Of a DNA stretch of 10,255 bases, positions 6,715 through 10,255 are shown one piece after another; positions within the stretch are counted from its first letter, which is position 1; each line of letters begins with the position of its first letter. The notes beneath the pieces are model-generated. The model was not told the origin of the DNA, searched no databases, and saw nothing but the letters and a program-made list of their open reading frames with translations. This DNA comes from Palsa-461 sp040414865 (GTDB lineage: Bacteria > Actinomycetota > Acidimicrobiia > Acidimicrobiales > RAAP-2). The position numbers and the translations under genes are program-made. Where the stretch lies: NCBI GenBank assembly GCA_040414865.1, contig JBEDUR010000055.1:1-10255 (forward strand), in the 5' to 3' direction.

Positions 6715-6824
6715 GAGCCGGTCCAGGGTAGTCAACCCGGACCCCCCGACTCCACCCGCGACCAGGGCAAGCACGCCGCAACGGAACGAAATTTGTCGGT
6801 TTGGCCCAGTAGGATGACGAGGCT
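6715..6824. promoter_or_regulatory. Divergent promoter region between tRNA-Leu and fhaA
   Basis: Toward fhaA a good actinobacterial -10 (TAGGAT, 6810-6815) lies ten bases before the ATG, which would give an almost leaderless transcript; no matching -35 is obvious. Toward the tRNA, TACCCT on the minus strand (plus-strand 6725-6730) lies ten bases before the mature 5' end and fits a TANNNT -10 with a very short leader. Both calls rest on the -10 element alone. Confidence 0.35.
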
Positions 6825-7481
6825 ATGGGACTCCAGCGGTTCGAGAACCGGCTCGAACGCCTTGTGGAGGGGACATTGGTCAGGCCATTCCGGAGCAACC
6901 TCCAGCCGGTGGAGATCGGCCGTCGCCTGACCCGGGAGATGGACCTCCATCGCCGGGTGGGAGTGCGGGGTTTGATCGCCCCCAACGCGTTCTCGGTGAC
7001 CTTGGCCCGGCCCGATGTGGAGCGATTCTCCAACTTCCTCGACGCTTTGGTCCGTGAGCTCGCCGAGGCCGCCCGGGAGCACGCCCGCAACGAGCAGTAC
7101 ACGTTCCTCGGGCCGATCGACGTCCAGATCCTCGAGGGCCCGCGACTGCGGGCCGGGCGCTTCCACATCGAAGCCGAGGTCATCGAGGGCGCCGAAGGCC
7201 TGGCCCCGGCCGAGCTGGTCATGCCGGGCGGTAGCCGGGTCAGGGTGGAGACCGAACCGGTGCTGATCGGCCGTATGCCCGAATGCCAGGTGGTCCTCAG
7301 CGATCCCAACGTGAGTCGCCGCCACGCCGAAGTGCTTCGGGTGGACGAGGACTTCATGGTGCGCGATCTCGGCTCGACCAACGGCACCAGGATCAACGGG
7401 TCGCCGATCAAGGAGGGCTATCTCCAGTCGGGCGACAACATCACCGTTGGCTCCACAACGCTCGTCTTTGAGATGTTGTGA
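6825..7481 (+). CDS. fhaA: FHA domain-containing protein FhaA
   Basis: The protein has 218 residues. The N-terminal DUF3662 (FhaA_N) domain spans about residues 1-115, starting MGLQRFENRLERLVEGT and including FRSNLQPVEIGRRLTREMD and NAFSVTLARPD. The C-terminal FHA domain spans about 140-218 with the phosphothreonine-binding residues Gly149-Arg150, Ser164-x-x-His167 and Asn186-Gly187-Thr188 (DLGSTNGT). In Mycobacterium FhaA binds phosphorylated MviN and so helps control peptidoglycan precursor export; a similar reader role for the local kinase is inferred here. Mycobacterial FhaA has a long disordered linker between the two domains; here they are nearly adjacent, giving a much shorter protein. 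The ATG 6825 start has GAGG only two bases upstream, so initiation may rely on a near-leaderless transcript. fhaB begins 13 bases after the stop. Confidence 0.92.
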   Translation: MGLQRFENRLERLVEGTLVRPFRSNLQPVEIGRRLTREMDLHRRVGVRGLIAPNAFSVTLARPDVERFSNFLDALVRELAEAAREHARNEQYTFLGPIDVQILEGPRLRAGRFHIEAEVIEGAEGLAPAELVMPGGSRVRVETEPVLIGRMPECQVVLSDPNVSRRHAEVLRVDEDFMVRDLGSTNGTRINGSPIKEGYLQSGDNITVGSTTLVFEML

Positions 7482-7494
7482 CGGTGAGACCCCG

Positions 7495-7989
7495 GTGTTC
7501 ATCGTAGGGACCAACTACGCCGCGATCATCCGACCGCTCCAGTGGTTGGTGGTGGCGCTCATCTTCCTGTTCTTCCTGCGCGTCGTCCGGGCGGTGGTCG
7601 TCGAGGTCCGGCCGGCCGGCCCGACGAGGGGCCAGCGCCGAGCCGAGCGCCGGGCCGTCGAGAGGGAGCAACGAGCGGGACTAGCAACCCGCCGCCGCCA
7701 GCTCCGACTTCAGGTGATCGAGCCGCCGGATCACGAGGGCACCGTCTACGAGCTCGACGGCGAGGTCACGGTGGGCCGCTCCAACGGGTGCGGCATCCCG
7801 ACCAACTACGACTCCTATAGCTCGACCCTGCACGCCCGCGTGTACCGCAACGGCGGGCAGGTCTGGGTAGAGGACCTCGGCTCCACCAACGGGACCTACG
7901 TGAACTCCGAGCGCATCTCCCAGCCGTCCCGTCTGGGCAAGGGGGACCTCCTGCAGATCGGGGCCACCGTGTTCGAGGTTCGTCGGTGA
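7495..7989 (+). CDS. fhaB: Membrane-anchored FHA domain protein FhaB
   Basis: The protein has 164 residues from GTG 7495; a TTG in frame at 7447 would overlap fhaA and is not supported. One N-terminal transmembrane helix at about residues 10-34 (IIRPLQWLVVALIFLFFLRV) is followed by a highly charged Arg/Glu/Gln segment, then an FHA domain at about 75-164. FHA binding residues are visible in VGRSNGCGI, SSTLHARVY and DLGSTNGTYVN, so phosphothreonine binding should be retained. In Mycobacterium the homologue (FipA) links kinase signalling to the division apparatus; that role is assumed by family and position. The stop overlaps the pstP start (GTGA at 7986-7989), suggesting translational coupling. 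Length is close to the mycobacterial protein (about 155 residues). Confidence 0.92.
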   Translation: MFIVGTNYAAIIRPLQWLVVALIFLFFLRVVRAVVVEVRPAGPTRGQRRAERRAVEREQRAGLATRRRQLRLQVIEPPDHEGTVYELDGEVTVGRSNGCGIPTNYDSYSSTLHARVYRNGGQVWVEDLGSTNGTYVNSERISQPSRLGKGDLLQIGATVFEVRR

Positions 7990-9401
7990 CCGTCCTGCGC
8001 TCGGGTCTCGCCACCGACATCGGGCGAGCCAGGCGGTCCAACGAAGATCGGGCGGCAGCGGGCGACAGCCTGTTCGCGGTGGCCGACGGGATGGGAGGGG
8101 CCCGCGGCGGGGAGGTGGCGGCCCGCCTGGCCATCGAGACGCTGCAATCCACCTACCAGGGGAACCCGACCATGGCCGGGCTCCGACAGGCGTTTGTGGC
8201 CGCCAACGGAATCATCTGGGAGCAGAGCATCCGGGTCGAGGACCTGCGAGGGATGGGCACCACCCTGACCGCGGCCGGGCTGACGATCGACCCCGACGGC
8301 CGGGACGTCATCGGCCTGGCCAACGTGGGTGACTCCCGCGCCTACCTCATGTCCGGTGACTCCTTCCGCCAGATCACCGCCGACCACAGCTTGGCTGAGG
8401 AGCGGGTCAGGCACGGCGAGATGACGGAGGCCGAGGCCGAGATCCACCCGCACCGCCACATCCTCACTCGGGCCCTCGGCGTGGCCCCGGAGGTGGACAT
8501 CGACCTGTGGGAGCTGTACGTGCACAGGGGCGATCGCCTGCTCCTGTGCAGTGACGGCCTGACCAACGAAGTCGGCGCCGACCAGATCGGCCAAGTGCTG
8601 CGGACGGTGCCCGACCCCCGCAAGGCGGCCAGGGCCCTGGTCGACCGGGCCAACGCCAACGGGGGGAGCGACAACGTCACGGTGGTGGTCGTCGACGTGC
8701 TCGTCGGAGAGGACGGGCCCGGGCTCGCCACCATCGTGGCCAAGCTCGCCGAGGACGGGGCCCTGGTGCAGGAGTCGCCGAACGGCGCACCGACGGCAGT
8801 GCTCGACCGGACCGACGGCGCGAACCGGCCGCCGCCCGTCCCCGGAGCCGACGACGACAGCTCCCTGACGGCGGTGCATGCCAGCGTCCCCCGCTCCGGG
8901 CCCCAGCCAGACGGCGAGGACATGGCCGGCGAGGAGCTCGCCTCGGCACGGGTGGCGGTGGAGACCCTCGAGGCGCCCGAGCACCTCGAGCCGGAGGAGG
9001 AGCCGGTCGCGGCGCGTCGGGAGAGCCGGAGACAGCGCCGGCGACGCCTCGGGGTGCCTCGCCGGATCACCATCCGGGTGGTGCTGTTCTTCGTACTGCT
9101 TCTGGCGATCGCGGCCGGAGGCGTGGCGGTCGTCCGGTGGTACGCGATGGACAACTGGTATGTGGCCGTCAACCACGGTGACCTCGTGGTCTACCAGGGC
9201 CGACCCGGGGGGTTCCTCGGGATTGAGCCGCGGTTGCTCGACCGGACGACGGTGACCACCAAGGAGGTGATGCCCTTCCGACTTCCGGTGCTCCGCCACA
9301 CGGTCACTGAGCCCTCCTTGAAGGCAGCGGAGGGCTACATCGCCAACCTGCATCAGGAGTTCGTGACCCACCAGAGCTCGACCACGCATAGTCAGCTCTA
9401 G
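7986..9401 (+). CDS. pstP: PP2C-family Ser/Thr protein phosphatase, membrane-anchored (PstP)
   Basis: The protein has 471 residues from GTG 7986. The PP2C catalytic domain occupies about residues 1-240 with the metal-binding and core motifs in order: SNEDR (Asp21), AVADGMGG (Asp34-Gly35), GMGTTL, NVGDSRAYL, DHSLAEERV, RALG, LLLCSDGLTNEV (Asp190) and GGSDNVTVVVV (Asp229). A long acidic, Pro-rich linker follows, then an Arg-rich juxtamembrane patch, one transmembrane helix at about 360-380 and a short extracytoplasmic tail that begins with Trp/Tyr-rich sequence. This is the usual PstP layout. It dephosphorylates Hanks-type kinases and their targets, acting opposite the kinase encoded at 9753. 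The gene overlaps fhaB by four bases. In most actinobacteria rodA follows directly; here the next start codon (9405) belongs to a broken pbpA. Confidence 0.95.
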   Translation: MTVLRSGLATDIGRARRSNEDRAAAGDSLFAVADGMGGARGGEVAARLAIETLQSTYQGNPTMAGLRQAFVAANGIIWEQSIRVEDLRGMGTTLTAAGLTIDPDGRDVIGLANVGDSRAYLMSGDSFRQITADHSLAEERVRHGEMTEAEAEIHPHRHILTRALGVAPEVDIDLWELYVHRGDRLLLCSDGLTNEVGADQIGQVLRTVPDPRKAARALVDRANANGGSDNVTVVVVDVLVGEDGPGLATIVAKLAEDGALVQESPNGAPTAVLDRTDGANRPPPVPGADDDSSLTAVHASVPRSGPQPDGEDMAGEELASARVAVETLEAPEHLEPEEEPVAARRESRRQRRRRLGVPRRITIRVVLFFVLLLAIAAGGVAVVRWYAMDNWYVAVNHGDLVVYQGRPGGFLGIEPRLLDRTTVTTKEVMPFRLPVLRHTVTEPSLKAAEGYIANLHQEFVTHQSSTTHSQL

Positions 9402-9404
9402 ACG

Positions 9405-9675
9405 ATGAGCCGCCGGATCCGCTGGCTGGGCACGCTGTGGACTTCGTGCTTCGGCCTGGTCATCCTCCAGCCGACCGCCGGCCGTCAACATCGGCCCGGT
9501 CCAGGTGGGCTACCCCTCGGTGACCTCGCTGGCCGACTCGATGATCGGGTTTGCCCCGCCAGCCGACCCAAAGGTGTCCATCGCCGTCGTCGTCTCCCGG
9601 CAGTCGCTCACCACCCAAGGCCACCGTTGGCTCGGCCCGATCGTCCCCGCAATGCTCCAGCTCGCGCTGGGATGA
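9405..9675 (+). pseudogene. pbpA: pbpA remnant: N-terminus and C-terminus of a class B penicillin-binding protein, middle deleted
   Basis: The first 22 codons (9405-9470) read MSRRIRWLG...FGLVILQ, the typical cytoplasmic start and membrane anchor of PbpA. From 9481, in a different frame, the sequence reads AVNIGPVQVGYP, then MIGFAPPADPKVSIAVVV, and ends at TGA 9673-9675. That is the family's C-terminus, where MIGFAPADDPKVAVAVVV-like sequence is standard. AVNIGPVQVG aligns position by position with the expected AGKTGTAQVG, so the KTG active-site motif has been mutated to NIG. The dimerisation domain and the SxxK and SxN motifs are absent, a loss of about 400 residues. rodA, normally between pstP and pbpA, is also missing. 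The gene begins three bases after the pstP stop without a visible Shine-Dalgarno. A functional product is very unlikely. Confidence 0.8.
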
Positions 9676-9714
9676 TTGCACCGGTGACCTGGCCACTCCG
9701 TCGTGGGAGTGCTC

Positions 9715-9742
9715 TTGGCACCTTGTGGCCCCGACGTAGGCT
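9715..9742 (+). promoter_or_regulatory. Probable promoter of the Ser/Thr kinase gene
   Basis: TTGGCA (9715-9720) and TAGGCT (9737-9742) are separated by 16 bases and fit the actinobacterial housekeeping pattern (TTGACA, TAnnnT). Transcription would begin around 9749-9750, only a few bases before ATG 9753, so the mRNA would be leaderless or nearly so. This fits the lack of a Shine-Dalgarno before that ATG. Confidence 0.5.
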
Positions 9743-9752
9743 CTGACTCGAC

Positions 9753-10255
9753 ATGCAGCCCGTCGAGGCCCCCCGCGTCTTCTCCGACCGCTACGAGCTG
9801 ACCCACCTCATTGCCAGGGGTGGGATGGCGGCGGTCTACCGCGCTCGAGACCGCTTGCTGGACCGTCCCGTCGCCCTCAAGGTCCTGTTCCCGGAGCTCT
9901 CCGTCGACCGGGCCTTCGTCGAACGGTTCCGCCGCGAGGCCCAGGCCGCGGCGAAGCTGTCGCACCCCAACATCGTGCCGGTCTTCGACTGGGGTCAGGA
10001 CGACGGCATGTACTTCATCGTGATGGAGTACGTCGACGGCCGACCGCTGTCGGCGGTGTTGCACGAGACCGGACCATTGCCGCCGTCTCGGGCTGCCCAG
10101 ATCGCCGCCCAGGTGGCCGCCGCCCTGGCCTCGGCCCACCGCCACGGCGTGGTCCACCGCGACATCAAGCCGGGGAACGTCCTCATCACCCAGGACGGCC
10201 AGGTCAAGGTGACCGACTTCGGCATTGCCCGGGCCGTGAACACCGAAGACAGCCT
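9753..10255 (+). CDS. Hanks-type Ser/Thr protein kinase (PknA/PknB type), N-terminal part, cut by window end
   Basis: 167 complete codons are visible before the window ends. The kinase domain starts at about residue 14 (RYELTHLIARGGMAAVYRA). The Gly-rich loop is ARGGMAAV, with Ala21 where a Gly is more usual. Lys43 (VALKVL) is the ATP-binding lysine and Glu62 its helix C partner. The hinge is VMEYVDG, the catalytic loop HRDIKPGN carries Asp137 and Asn142, and DFG is Asp155-Gly157. All residues needed for catalysis in this part are present. The activation loop, membrane anchor and any PASTA repeats lie beyond the window, so PknA and PknB types cannot be told apart. It should phosphorylate targets read by FhaA and FhaB and reversed by PstP. 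It is 77 bases after the broken pbpA and seems to have its own promoter, with ATG 9753 as start. Confidence 0.93.
   Translation, partial: MQPVEAPRVFSDRYELTHLIARGGMAAVYRARDRLLDRPVALKVLFPELSVDRAFVERFRREAQAAAKLSHPNIVPVFDWGQDDGMYFIVMEYVDGRPLSAVLHETGPLPPSRAAQIAAQVAAALASAHRHGVVHRDIKPGNVLITQDGQVKVTDFGIARAVNTEDS

Noticed and set aside
6557..7411. 284-residue minus-strand frame
   Set aside because: It reads through the tRNA-Leu gene and antisense to fhaA, with no protein motifs.
7896..9491. 531-residue minus-strand frame
   Set aside because: It is antisense to pstP, whose PP2C motifs and membrane helix are unambiguous. Long antisense frames are expected at this GC content.
1..10255. CRISPR array, complete insertion sequence or defence system
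   Set aside because: No regularly spaced repeats, transposase or nuclease/toxin-type genes were visible on either strand.

Overview
The window looks like an origin-proximal piece of a high-GC actinobacterial chromosome. The evidence is the C-terminal end of gyrA at the left edge and the conserved actinobacterial block tRNA-Leu(CAG) / fhaA / fhaB / pstP / Ser-Thr kinase at the right, the same neighbourhood seen near oriC in Mycobacterium. Acidimicrobiia is my best guess at class level, but that is an inference from style and not demonstrated.

Layout. 1-600 (+): end of GyrA, three recognisable beta-pinwheel blades. 624-1595 (-): RodZ-like membrane protein (cytoplasmic HTH, one TM helix, extracytoplasmic C-terminal domain). 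1693-2496 (-): class I SAM-dependent methyltransferase. 2497-2936: non-coding stretch with a perfect 17-bp inverted repeat and a segment resembling a tRNA 3' half. 2937-6195 (+): three closely spaced reading frames of sugar catabolism: the N-terminal stub of an IlvD/Edd-type dehydratase, an apparently intact GH15 glucoamylase/trehalase-type hydrolase, and a frame whose first half is a KDPG aldolase and whose second half is the C-terminal part of a KDG kinase. 6196-6630: no supported gene. 6631-6714 (-): tRNA-Leu(CAG). 6825-9401 (+): fhaA, fhaB, pstP. 9405-9675 (+): a broken pbpA. 9753-10255 (+): N-terminal part of a Hanks-type Ser/Thr kinase cut by the window edge, behind its own probable promoter.

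How it fits together. The right-hand genes encode the Ser/Thr phosphorylation module that in actinobacteria couples growth signals to cell-wall synthesis: kinase, phosphatase and two FHA phosphothreonine readers. The usual wall-synthesis partners are gone: rodA is absent and pbpA is reduced to its first about 22 and last about 64 codons in different frames, with the KTG motif region mutated. The left-centre block looks like the remains of a semi-phosphorylative Entner-Doudoroff cluster, in which glucose freed by GH15 would be oxidised, dehydrated to KDG, phosphorylated and cleaved. Dehydratase and kinase are both truncated, so the block probably no longer works as a pathway here.

The most notable signal is this repeated pattern of genes with missing middles or ends (dehydratase, aldolase/kinase, rodA-pbpA) beside intact neighbours. 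I see no CRISPR array, complete insertion sequence or defence system. The data point to gene decay and deletion more than to a new system.
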